This document shows positions 54,788 through 63,341 of a stretch of DNA of 64,000 bases, piece by piece. A program made the translations under genes and the position numbers. Numbering within the stretch: position 1 is the first letter of the stretch; each line of letters starts with the position of its first letter. The notes under the pieces are model-generated. The model did no database searches and had not been told where the DNA came from. It was given only the letters and a program-made list of their open reading frames with translations. Origin of the DNA: JAXGZG01 sp050952065 (GTDB taxonomy: Bacteria > Bacillota > Sulfobacillia > Fermentithermobacillales > Fermentithermobacillaceae); the NCBI GenBank assembly GCA_050952065.1, contig JBMNKF010000009.1, positions 82,719 through 146,718 of the forward strand, read 5' to 3'.

Positions 54788-55810
54788 ATGAGAACGCTGT
54801 TGGAGACTCTCAACAAGACCCTATTGGAAGGGCAGGACGTGGTGCTCTGCACAATAGTTGCAGGTTCGGGGTCGACACCCAGGGAAGCGGGAGCCCGCAT
54901 GGTTGTGGGCAAGAGTGGTCGGATAGCGGGCACCATTGGGGGCGGTGCTGTTGAGTATCGCGCTGAGCAATTAGCGATAGACGCTTTGAGAAATCGACAG
55001 TCTTACGTTAAAGGCTTTCGTCTCACGCGCAATGAGGTGGAAGACCTTGGAATGGTATGTGGGGGAGATGTGGATGTACACTTTCAGTACATCTCCCAAG
55101 CCGACGAGAAGGCCAAGGAATTGCTCCGGCAGATAATACCCTTGTTTGCACGAGACGAGGACGCGTGGATCATGACTGATCTCACTGACGACTCCAGGTG
55201 GACCATGGGCGCTTACAGTCAGAGCACCGGCGTCTTGGGGCTTGACGTATCGGAAGCGGAACTCCTTCGAGCTTTGCCGGAGAAACCCCGGCAAATCAAC
55301 CTTGGGAACAAGCGCCTGTACATAGAGCCACTAGTGCAATCCGGGCGAGTCATTATCTTCGGCGGCGGCCACATCTCCTTTGAGTTAGTGCCCCTTATAG
55401 CACACCTTGGATTCCGACCCGTGGTGTTCGACGATCGAAAGGATTACGCGGCTCAAGATCGGTTTCCCCAGGCCACTGTGGTCTTGGGCGATTTTGCTCA
55501 CATAGCGGACTACATCACCTTGCGGCCTCAAGACTATGTGGTGATCATGACTCGGGGCCACGCCTATGATTACGAAGTATTGCGCCAGGTCTTGGAGGAT
55601 GTAGAAATCCGGTACGTGGGAATGATAGGAAGCCGATCCAAGGTCGCAAAGACCAAGGCGGACCTCATGGGCGATGGCATACCCGAGTCACGTCTAGATA
55701 AGGTCTACGCACCCATCGGTGTCAACATCAAGGCTGAGACCCCGGCCGAGATAGCAGTGAGTATCGCCGGTGAGCTAATCCTAGTGAGAGCAGACACCCG
55801 CAGACCGTAA
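54788..55810 (+). CDS. xdhC: XdhC family molybdenum-cofactor insertion chaperone
   Basis: The 340-residue protein has the XdhC N-terminal domain (VAGSGSTPREAGARMVV, then GTIGGGAVE) and a C-terminal Rossmann domain (IFGGGHISFELVPLIAHLG). XdhC binds and sulfurates the molybdenum cofactor and delivers it to xanthine-oxidase-type enzymes, here presumably the aldehyde oxidoreductase of this cluster. The ATG at 54788 lies nine bases after GAGGAG. A frame extending upstream overlaps the HD gene and has no site. Length is typical. Confidence 0.92.
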   Translation: MRTLLETLNKTLLEGQDVVLCTIVAGSGSTPREAGARMVVGKSGRIAGTIGGGAVEYRAEQLAIDALRNRQSYVKGFRLTRNEVEDLGMVCGGDVDVHFQYISQADEKAKELLRQIIPLFARDEDAWIMTDLTDDSRWTMGAYSQSTGVLGLDVSEAELLRALPEKPRQINLGNKRLYIEPLVQSGRVIIFGGGHISFELVPLIAHLGFRPVVFDDRKDYAAQDRFPQATVVLGDFAHIADYITLRPQDYVVIMTRGHAYDYEVLRQVLEDVEIRYVGMIGSRSKVAKTKADLMGDGIPESRLDKVYAPIGVNIKAETPAEIAVSIAGELILVRADTRRP

Positions 55811-55835
55811 AAGGCCGATCTAGGATGCTGGGGAG

Positions 55836-55873
55836 ATAACGTGCTGGGTCCCGTTATGTTCTGAAAAACAACG
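55836..55873 (+). promoter_or_regulatory. Predicted ModE-type operator upstream of modA
   Basis: CGTTATGTTCTGAA (55852-55865), followed by AAACAACG, repeats the motif found at 53256. In addition ATAACG (55836-55841) and CGTTAT (55852-55857) form a perfect inverted repeat with a 10-base spacer. The site lies about 50-80 bases before modA and fits molybdate-responsive repression. Confidence 0.6.
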
Positions 55874-55918
55874 CGGTTTCTGGAAACGAGATCTCAGATA
55901 GAGAGGAGACATTTCTGG

Positions 55919-56722
55919 ATGTATAAGAGACTCATTTATTCGGTTCTGAGCCTTCTCGTGGCCCTTTCTCTGACCAGTTGTACCGGACAAAACGTGGAAC
56001 AGGAGAAGACAACCATCATGGTGGCTGCTGCGGCTTCCCTTCGTTACTGCATGGAAGAAGAACTGAAGCCCATGTTCGAAGCCAAACACAGAGACGTAGA
56101 AGTCATGTTCACCTTCGACAGTTCTGGCAAACTGCAAACCCAGATCGAGGAAGGGGCAGACGTTGACGTGTTTTGTTCTGCAGCCACAAAGCAGATGAAA
56201 GCTCTGGTTGACAAGGACATGGTCGAATCTTCTTCCATCGTGGAGCTTCTGGAGAACAAGATAGTGCTCATTGTTCACAGGGATTGCCAACTGGTAATCG
56301 GAAGGTTTGAGGACATCGTCAAGGCTGAGACTATCGCGTTGGGCGATCCCGAGAGCGTACCGGCCGGTCAATATGGAAAAGAGATTCTGACTTATCTGGG
56401 TTTGTGGGACGATGTGAGCGCAAGAGCGAGCTTTGGCACCAATGTCACCCAGGTACTTAACTGGGTTGCAGAGGGCAGCGCTGACGTGGGAATCGTCTAC
56501 GCTACCGATGCATCTACGTCTGAGACGGTGCGGGTTGTGGCCGAAGCCCCCGAAGGCAGTGTGTCCAAGGTGATCTACCCTGTGGGTATCGTCCAGTCTT
56601 CCACGAAGAAGAACGCAGCCCACCTATTTGTGGACTTCTTGCAGTCACCAGAGGCTCTCGGGGTGTTTGAGAAGTACGGTTTTCTCGCCCAACATTTAGA
56701 TCTCACTCTCGATGGGGGATAG
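55919..56722 (+). CDS. modA: Molybdate ABC transporter substrate-binding lipoprotein ModA
   Basis: The 267-residue protein has a lipoprotein signal peptide with lipobox LTSC (Cys near 21). The mature part contains VAAAASLRYCMEEELKPMFE, split as VAAAASLRYCMEEEL and KPMFE, then FTFDSSGKLQTQIEEGADVD and IVYATDA, all typical of ModA. It binds molybdate or tungstate outside the membrane. GAGAGGAG precedes the ATG by about ten bases. modB and modC follow with gaps of 5 and -4 bases. The ModE-type motif lies upstream. Confidence 0.93.
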   Translation: MYKRLIYSVLSLLVALSLTSCTGQNVEQEKTTIMVAAAASLRYCMEEELKPMFEAKHRDVEVMFTFDSSGKLQTQIEEGADVDVFCSAATKQMKALVDKDMVESSSIVELLENKIVLIVHRDCQLVIGRFEDIVKAETIALGDPESVPAGQYGKEILTYLGLWDDVSARASFGTNVTQVLNWVAEGSADVGIVYATDASTSETVRVVAEAPEGSVSKVIYPVGIVQSSTKKNAAHLFVDFLQSPEALGVFEKYGFLAQHLDLTLDGG

Positions 56723-56727
56723 GCACC

Positions 56728-57414
56728 ATGGATTTGGCTCCGGTTCTCATGTCCTTGAAAACGGCGACTCTAGCCGTTGTCGTCACTTTCTTCCTAGGGA
56801 TATTCGCAGCGCGGAGCGTTGTGGCCATCAAGTCCCACCGCGTCAAGATGATCCTGGATGGGATCCTGACCCTGCCCATGGTTCTCCCCCCGACTGTGGC
56901 CGGTTTCTTTCTGCTCCTTTTGTTCGGCGCAAAGCGCCCGCTTGGGGTGTTCCTTCTGCAACGTTTTGGCGTGAGAATCGTGTTCTCTTGGACTGCAACT
57001 GTGATAGCTGCCGTAGTCGTCTCGTTTCCTCTCATGTACCGGTCCGCCAGGGGGGCTTTCGAGCAGGTCGACCAAAACCTGATACATGCGGCCAGAACCC
57101 TTGGGCTTTCAGAGCGCAGGATTTTCTGGACAATCGTCTTGCCTTTGGCCATGCCTGGGGTAGCCAGTGGGGCGGTCCTGGCTTTTGCCAGGGGACTCGG
57201 AGAGTTTGGCGCTACCGCCATGATCGCCGGAAACATCGCCGGAGTCTCCAGAACTCTGCCTTTGGCCATCTACTCCGGAGTGGCTGCAGGGAATATGGAG
57301 GAAGCCTACGCGTACGTAAGGATCATTGTACTAATATCCGTAGTCTCGGTGGCTCTCATGAACTACCTTGCGCTTCGCGACAAAGGCGGCAGCCGGAGGA
57401 GGATATCGGGATGA
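56728..57414 (+). CDS. modB: Molybdate ABC transporter permease ModB
   Basis: The 228-residue, five-segment membrane subunit carries LPMVLPPTVAGFFLLLLFG near residue 47 and the ATPase-docking loop HAARTLGLSERRIFWTIVLP. The late GLGEFGATAMIAGNIAG segment is the typical ModB/CysT ending. It starts five bases after modA and overlaps modC by four bases (ATGA). A long open frame shifted by one and running through this gene into modC is an artefact. Confidence 0.93.
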   Translation: MDLAPVLMSLKTATLAVVVTFFLGIFAARSVVAIKSHRVKMILDGILTLPMVLPPTVAGFFLLLLFGAKRPLGVFLLQRFGVRIVFSWTATVIAAVVVSFPLMYRSARGAFEQVDQNLIHAARTLGLSERRIFWTIVLPLAMPGVASGAVLAFARGLGEFGATAMIAGNIAGVSRTLPLAIYSGVAAGNMEEAYAYVRIIVLISVVSVALMNYLALRDKGGSRRRISG

Positions 57415-58472
57415 GTATGGAGGTTCAGATCAAGAAGAGGCTCAGTTCGTTTGAACTGGATGTCGAATTCGAGACTTCTGGCGAACGCCTTGGCATACTG
57501 GGAGCTTCTGGAGCCGGGAAAAGCATGACGCTCAAGTGCATCGCAGGAATTGAGAATCCGGATAGTGGGCGCATCGTGTTGGGTGGTAGGGTTCTTTTTG
57601 ACTCTCGGAGAAAAATCAACCTTACTCCACAAGAAAGAAGCGTTGGATATCTGTTTCAAGACTATGCGTTGTTCCCCAACATGACTGTTGCCAGAAACAT
57701 AGCGTCGGCGATAAGACTGCCCAGGCGGCAGCGTTACGCCAGAGTGACTCAGTTTATCGAGTTTTTTCACCTGCACCAACTGGATAATCGGTATCCTTGT
57801 GAGATTTCTGGCGGAGAGCGTCAACGGGTAGCATTGGCGAGGGTTCTGGCCAGCGAACCTATTGCCCTCATGTTGGACGAGCCGTTTTCGGCACTAGACA
57901 CCTATCTTAGAGAACAGCTTCAACTCCAGATGCAGAGGGGACTCAAGAACTATGGAGGCGACGTTCTCCTGGTTACACATGGACTAGACGAAGTCTACCG
58001 GTTCTGCGAGAGGGTTCTGGTACTGGATAGGGGCACAGTGGTCAGTTTCGGTAGCCCTAAAGATGTCTTTGAGAATCCGGGGAGCCTTACGACAGCCAAG
58101 GTCTCGGGCTGTTACAATATCTCAAGGGCTAAAATGACAGGCCAATACACGGTGATGGCGCTGGATTGGGGCTTCCAATTGGTTACCCGCGATCTGGTGT
58201 CCAGAGAGGTTTCTCATGTTGGGATTCGGCCTCACGGGCTAAAGCCCGCCGGCCAACAAGACACCGAGAACGTGTTGACTTTAGAGCCCGTAGAGGTCAT
58301 CCACGGACCGTCCGCCATTACTGTGGTTCTCTCTAGCCGAGGCGATGGTGAGGCTCTTGATGAGCAGTGCCTGTGGTGGAAGTTGACTCCTGAGGAGTGG
58401 TATCGACTGTATCGACAAAGAGCGCCCAGGAGGTTCTCAGTTATGCCTGAAGATGTCATGTTGCTTCGATGA
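57411..58472 (+). CDS. modC: Molybdate ABC transporter ATP-binding protein ModC
   Basis: The 353-residue ATPase has Walker A GASGAGKSMT, Q-loop LFQDYALFPNMT, signature ISGGERQRVALARVL, Walker B LMLDEPFSALD and switch His LLVTHGLDEV. The C-terminal 110 residues (from about 235) form a small beta domain of the kind that binds molybdate (Mop/TOBE-like), which may inhibit the pump when molybdate is plentiful. GGAGGAGG lies eight bases before the ATG at 57411. The molybdopterin-binding gene follows after 14 bases. Confidence 0.92.
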   Translation: MSMEVQIKKRLSSFELDVEFETSGERLGILGASGAGKSMTLKCIAGIENPDSGRIVLGGRVLFDSRRKINLTPQERSVGYLFQDYALFPNMTVARNIASAIRLPRRQRYARVTQFIEFFHLHQLDNRYPCEISGGERQRVALARVLASEPIALMLDEPFSALDTYLREQLQLQMQRGLKNYGGDVLLVTHGLDEVYRFCERVLVLDRGTVVSFGSPKDVFENPGSLTTAKVSGCYNISRAKMTGQYTVMALDWGFQLVTRDLVSREVSHVGIRPHGLKPAGQQDTENVLTLEPVEVIHGPSAITVVLSSRGDGEALDEQCLWWKLTPEEWYRLYRQRAPRRFSVMPEDVMLLR

Positions 58473-58486
58473 TGAGGAGGGTCCAG

Positions 58487-59505
58487 ATGAAACTCGTTAA
58501 GACAGAGCAAGCCATTGGACACGTGATATGTCACGACATGACCCAGATCATCGCTGGAGTTACCAAGGATGCGGTGTTTCGGAAAGGACATGTCGTGACC
58601 GAAGAAGACGTACCCATACTGCTTTCCATGGGCAAAGAGCACCTATATGTGTGGGAAAAGGACGAAACCAAGTATCACGAAGACGAAGCTGCAGAAATCC
58701 TCAAGGAGATCTGCTGTAATGAACACATGACCGCAAGCGAAATCAAAGAGGGAAAGGTTGAGCTGATTGCCTCCACGGCGGGGGTTTTCAAGGTCGATCG
58801 TGCCAAGCTTCATGCCCTGAATTCCTTGGGTGAGATCATAATTGCCACCTGGCACGACAGGTTCCCCGTCAAGAAAGGCCAGAAAGTAGCAGGCGCTCGA
58901 ATCATACCTCTCGTGATTTCAAAGGCAAAAATGCTATTGGCAAAAGAGATCGCCGGCGGTAAGCCGATTCTGTCCATCCTTCCGTTTCGTCGCTTCCGTG
59001 CGGGGGTTGTGATCACAGGAGGCGAGGTGTTCCATGGAAGGATTAAGGATGCTTTTGCCCCGGTGATACGCGAGAAACTTGCCGAATACAGAGTTGAGAT
59101 CGTTGGTGAGGCCATATCCGACGACAAGCAGGATATGATCGCGGGTTTAATAAGAGAGTTTCTTGACCAGGGTGCAAATCTGATAATCTGCACAGGCGGC
59201 ATGAGCGTTGATCCTGACGATATCACTCCGGCGGCCATCAGAGATGTTGGCGCCGAGATCATCTCTTACGGTGCTCCGGTGCTACCCGCGCCATGTTTCT
59301 ATTGGCATACATGCCGACCGGGGTGCCAGTCTTGGGCCTGCCCGGCTGTGTGATGTATTCCAAGCGAACCATATTCGACTTAGTGTTGCCCAGAGTCATC
59401 GCGGGCGAATGGCTTACGTTCCAGGACATCTCCCAGTTGGGAATAGGTGGTCTGTGTCAAGATTGCGGTGACTGTACCTTCCCCAATTGTGGGTTCGGAA
59501 AATAG
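58487..59505 (+). pseudogene. Molybdopterin-binding protein (MoeA/MogA-like domain) with C-terminal cysteines, one frameshift
   Basis: The first frame covers KLVKTEQAIGHVICHDMTQI and the molybdopterin-binding domain (GVVITGGEVFHGRIKDAF, then LIICTGGMSVDPDDITP). Near 59288 (CCCGCGCC, probably CCCGGCGCC) the frame shifts. The second frame continues with MFLLAYMPTGVPVLGLPGC and ends in CQDCGDCTFPNCGFGK, a cysteine tail likely to bind an Fe-S cluster or zinc. Restoring one G gives about 339 residues. The family acts on molybdopterin during cofactor assembly. GAGGAGGG precedes the ATG at 58487. It is the last gene of the molybdenum block. Confidence 0.85.
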
Positions 59506-59511
59506 AATGAA

Positions 59512-59565
59512 GAAACCGCCCCGACCATATGGCCGGGGATACTGGGATTAGATACTAGCGGTTTC
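59512..59565. terminator. Two-level stem structure after the molybdenum cluster, before cotJC
   Basis: GAAACCGC (59512-59519) pairs with GCGGTTTC (59558-59565). Inside it CCCCG (59519-59523) pairs with CGGGG (59534-59538). It lies between the converging molybdopterin-binding gene and cotJC and probably ends both transcripts. Confidence 0.6.
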
Positions 59566-59574
59566 CCCGAGACA

Positions 59575-60176
59575 CTACCTTGCCGTGGGATCCCAGCCTC
59601 TCATCTCAAACACTCGCTGGTGCGAGTAATGGTCTTCCAGCAGATTCAGGACCTCGCCGAATCTTTGGAAGTGGACGATTTCTCTTTGCCAAAGGAAACG
59701 AAGTGTGTCGGTTACGTCAGGGTCGTCCGAAAGCTGCATCAGGTATTCGTAGGTGGAGCGAGCTTTCTGTTCAGCGGCCATGTCCTCTGTAATGTCGGTA
59801 ATCGGGTCGCCCTTAGACTGAATGTACGCGGCGACCCACGGCACCCCGGATGCGTTGACGAAGTATAGCGCTTTGTCGTGGTCAGCGTAGTAGGTATCCA
59901 TCCCGGCTCTGATGATGTCATTGATGCTTGCGTCTTTGATTAGGTTGTACACGAGGGTGGCTACGATTTCGAGGTGGGCCAGTTCTTCGGTGCCGATATC
60001 CGTCAAAGCCGCTTTGGCTTCGGGAATAGGCATGGTGTAGCGTTGAGTTAAGTATCTTAAAGATGCCGCCAGTTCACCGTCTGGGCCACCGTATTGCGTG
60101 ATCACATCTTTGGCCAGCCGAGGGTTGCACGTTCGAACCCGGCCGGATACTCGAGCATTTTCTGGTAAACCCACAT
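59575..60176 (-). pseudogene. cotJC: Spore coat protein CotJC (manganese catalase-like), one frameshift
   Basis: The N-terminus MWVYQKMLEYP starts at ATG 60176. After about 10 codons the frame breaks in the CCC run at 60138-60140. The rest continues in the other frame as VRTCNPRLAKDVITQYGGP, YLTQRYTMP, TDIGTEELAHLEIVATLVY (di-metal Glu/His ligands), and FLWQREIVHFQRFGE. This is the CotJC family, a di-manganese catalase-like coat protein. One restored G gives a protein of about 200 residues. It is the third gene of cotJA-cotJB-cotJC, six bases after cotJB. Confidence 0.9.
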
Positions 60177-60182
60177 CCTATA

Positions 60183-60455
60183 TCAGCCCCTTCTCCAGTT
60201 GATTTCCCAAGGCCATGGGTCGTTGATCCACTCCCAAGAGGGAGATGAGCTCGTGCCGCCAAGGCCGAAGTTTAGAAGAGGACCGTATTCGGCCTCGTAG
60301 GCGGATTTCGCCATCATGAGTTCCTGAGATACTGCGCGAAAGTCTTGAAGGGCTCGTCGATCGCACGGATGAGTGTCTAGGAACAAGTTCAATTCGATAG
60401 CCACAAACTCCAGTTCCATGAGGTGGCGAAGCCTATCCATTTGCTTTCGATCCAC
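60183..60455 (-). CDS. cotJB: Spore coat protein CotJB
   Basis: The 90-residue protein matches CotJB. RLRHLMELEFVAIELNLFLD lies at the start, then THPCDRRALQDF, EYGPLLNFG and the C-terminal WEWINDPWPWE. The GTG at 60455 has GGAGGG eight bases upstream; the longer frame to 60587 overlaps cotJA and lacks a site. CotJB is needed with CotJA to place CotJC in the coat. Spacing to cotJA is 16 bases. Confidence 0.9.
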   Translation of the reverse strand: MDRKQMDRLRHLMELEFVAIELNLFLDTHPCDRRALQDFRAVSQELMMAKSAYEAEYGPLLNFGLGGTSSSPSWEWINDPWPWEINWRRG

Positions 60456-60471
60456 GTTCACATCCCTCCGA

Positions 60472-60933
60472 TCACTTTGGTGGTTTCTTGTAGAGAGGCG
60501 GCGTTCGTGCCAATTCCGGAAAGATTGTTCCTGGGGCAGGCAGGTTGGGAGGTCTGACATACCCGTTGTAGACCTGCCATGGCACATATGCTGTTGCCAG
60601 CTGTACCGGACCAGTGGGCGGACTGCCGGGAGGCCATCCGTCGGGCGGCCACGTTCCCCCTCCTGGACGCCACCCCTGTTGCCACTGAGACTGCCCCTCC
60701 GAAACGGGGCCAGGTAGTTCTGTTACCGATGATGTGCTTGTATAGAGGTTTTCACCTTCCTCGGAATGTCTGCTCGGTTCTACCGACAGATCCTTAGGCC
60801 CGTCCGCATCGTCGGGGATGGGCTTGACGTCCTCTGGAGGAGCCAGTTCTGGGAATTCCAACGTGGGTTCCGGCCTGGTAGTGTTCAAGCCGGAGGACCT
60901 GGACCGCTGTCCCCTCGGTGGGTACCTTCTCAT
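60472..60933 (-). CDS. cotJA: Spore coat-associated protein CotJA with long N-terminal extension
   Basis: The C-terminal part (LATAYVPWQVYNGYVRPPN, then GTIFPELARTP) is the CotJA core. CotJA proteins are usually about 70-80 residues. This one is 153 because of a polar, acidic segment (PPEDVKPIPDDADGPKD) followed by a Trp/Gly/Pro-rich stretch (QWQQGWRPGGGTWPPDG). The ATG at 60933 has GAGGAGGG six bases upstream, so the extension is translated. It is the first gene of the cotJABC operon, expressed in the mother cell in Bacillus. Confidence 0.85.
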   Translation of the reverse strand: MRRYPPRGQRSRSSGLNTTRPEPTLEFPELAPPEDVKPIPDDADGPKDLSVEPSRHSEEGENLYTSTSSVTELPGPVSEGQSQWQQGWRPGGGTWPPDGWPPGSPPTGPVQLATAYVPWQVYNGYVRPPNLPAPGTIFPELARTPPLYKKPPK

Positions 60934-60968
60934 TGAGAACCCTCCTCGCGAAATGTTAATCTTGCCCC

Positions 60969-60976
60969 AGTTTATG
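60969..60976 (-). promoter_or_regulatory. Possible sigma-E-like -10 element of the cotJ operon
   Basis: CATAAACT on the minus strand resembles the sigma-E -10 box (CATACAnT) and lies 36 bases before the cotJA start. The -35 side is not convincing. The proposal rests mainly on the known sigma-E control of cotJ. Confidence 0.3.
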
Positions 60977-61075
60977 TTAACAAACCCGTACATGTGCCGA
61001 GAGATCGATTTGCCCTGAACCTATGAGGCATCCCGCGTTGTTGACTTGTCTCGGAGTACTGCTGTGGGTTTTGTA

Positions 61076-61105
61076 TTGACTTAGGTCATCGCCCGGTACT
61101 AGAAT
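61076..61105 (+). promoter_or_regulatory. Predicted sigma-A promoter for the MutS2-like gene
   Basis: TTGACT (61076-61081) and TAGAAT (61100-61105) are 18 bases apart, about 200 bases before the MutS2-like gene. The spacer 60934-61312 contains no gene. TTGACTT and GTACT recur twice within it. Confidence 0.5.
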
Positions 61106-61312
61106 CTGCATGGAGGCGAGTACATGTCTGTTTCCTACTTCATAGTCCTGGAGACCATCCAGTAAGAGGGGCAACGGCCCTCCGATTCCGCGGGATCAGA
61201 GACAACGCGTCCTTCTTTCCCCACATAGGCAGTGTGCTTCTGAGTCGAAGACGTTACTGGCTGGTTCTACCAGGCAACTCTATGGAGTTCGAATTGACTG
61301 GGAGGATCAGAC

Positions 61313-63338
61313 ATGAATCAGAACACTCTTGCCATATTGGAGTACGACCGCATAGTGGACCGCCTCAAAGGATACTGCGTGAGTAATCTGGGCAAATACT
61401 TCTGCGATAGAATGAAGCCTCTTTACGAAAAGAACAGAGTCGTAGAAGCGCTTGCCGAGACCACCGAGGCTATGATCATAGTTTCGGCAGGCGGACAACC
61501 TCTTCAAGGGCTTCACGATATGCGGGAAACCTTAAACATGGCCGAAAAGGGCGGGATCTTGGCTCCGGCCGATCTGCTCAGGATAGCGGACATGTTACGG
61601 GGTTCGGCGAAATTCAAACGCCTGATGCTGGGACGCCGGAGCGAGATGCCGATTCTGTGGTCTTACGCCGCGTCTATTCAAGAATTACCCGGCTTGATCC
61701 AAGCATAGAGACTTCCATTGACGGCGACGGCGTAAGCGACCATGCCGACGATGACTTGAAGAAGGTGCGCCGCGAGCTGAGGCAAGTTGAGTCTAGGATA
61801 CAGGAGAGGCTGGATGCACTAATGGCTTCTCCCGGGCTCCGACCGGCTGTCCAAGATGGATACGTCACAGTCAAGAATGGACGTTACGTTATACCCGTGA
61901 AGGCGTCCCACCGAAATGCCGTGCAAGGTGTGGTCGTGTCCGCTTCATCTAGTGGGGCCACCGTGTTCATCGAGCCCTCGTCTGTTCAGAACTTGGTGGA
62001 TCAGATGGTAACGCTCAGGGCTCGAGAAGAAGACTTGGTGTATCAGGTCCTATGTGCGCTTACGGCGCTAGTCGTGGACTACGTCCGTGAGATACGCCTG
62101 AATATGGAGGTCATGGGCCAGTGCGACTTTGCGTTTGCCAAAGCCAGACTCAGCCGCGAAATGGATGGAACTCCCGCCGAGGTGGTAGATGGCACGGCTT
62201 TGGTGCTCAGGGGAGCGCGACATCCCTTACTGGGTCACGACGCAGTTCCGGTGAATGTCTGGATCGGCAATGAGTTCAAGACCCTGGTAATCACCGGACC
62301 CAATACTGGAGGCAAGACGGTTCTCCTCAAGACTATCGGGTTATTGGCTCTCATGAACCAGTCTGGGCTGCATATTCCTGTTCTGCCGGGGTCAACCATG
62401 CCCGTGTTTACGGAGTACTGGCCGACATAGGAGATCGTCAGAGCATAGAGCACTCTCTGTCTACGTTTTCTTCGCACATGGAAAACATAGCGCGAATCCT
62501 TAAAGAAGCGGACCGGGCTCCTTGGTCCTCTTGGACGAGATTGGCACTGGGACCGATCCCAGGGAAGGAGCGGCTCTGCTTCGGGCATTTTGGATTACCT
62601 CTATCAGAAATCTTGCATTACAGTAGTTACTACGCATTACGGAGATCTAAAAGCTTACGCCGAATCGCACATAGGGTTCGTAAACGGATCGATGGAGTTT
62701 GACAAAGAGACGCTGAAACCTCTCTACCGACTCCAGATCGGCAGATCTGGCGAAAGTCAGGGTCTCATTATTGCCCAGCGCCTTGGGTTGCCAGAAGAAG
62801 TGATTGAGGTAGCCCGAGGGTATCTAGCATCCGCAACATCTACGCCGTTCCATACTGGCGAACCTTCAGCGGTCACCCAGGTGCCACTTGACTCCCCGAC
62901 TCCCGCAGCTCCTGATGCGCTCATGCTCGGAGCATCAGGTCAAGTTAAACTGCTTGAGTCGCAGGAGGGGCTCAAGAGGACACGGGTGCTTGACGCACCA
63001 GAGACGCCCGGTGGCTCTGAACGAGAGGCTACACCTCCGGTGAGGGGGTTCCTCCTGGGCGATTCTGTCTATGTTAACCCCCTAAAGGACCGGGGAATCG
63101 TGGCCAGGGAAGCCGACGAGCGAGGCAACGTTATAGTCTTGGTTCGGGGAAAGCGCGTAAGCGTGCACCGAAAAGGCTCAAACTTCTGATCAAGAGGGAA
63201 GATCTGTACCCAGGAGACGACTACGACCTAAACATCGTTCTGTTGTCTAAAAAAGACCGCAAGATAATGCGGACGATGGAGAGAAAGCATACTGACGAAG
63301 TCAGGGTGGTGGAGAGCGACCCCAAACCCCGGAAATAG
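61313..63338 (+). pseudogene. MutS2-like DNA mismatch-repair-family ATPase, five frameshifts
   Basis: Frames join into one protein. The first holds MNQNTLAILEYDRIVDRLKG and GGILAPADLLRIADMLRGS, the second AVQGVVVSASSSGATVFIEP and Walker A VITGPNTGGKTVLLKTIGLL. Later pieces give DIGDRQSIEHSLSTFSSHM, LLDEIGTGTDPREGAAL, TTHYGDLKAYAESHIGFVNG and YRLQIGRSGESQGLIIAQRL. Breaks lie at 61701, 62412, 62515, 62578 and 63171, each repaired by one added base in a run of A or G. The C-terminus (LKLLIKREDLYPGDDYDLN, ending 63338) lacks the Smr nuclease domain, as in a MutS-like subgroup. GGGAGGATC precedes the ATG. Confidence 0.85.
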
Positions 63339-63341
63339 GGC

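Noticed and set aside
56712..58472. One long frame covering modB and modC
   Set aside because: Before 57411 it is out of frame with the clear modB gene and its residues resemble no protein. ModC begins at the ATG at 57411 with a strong ribosome binding site.
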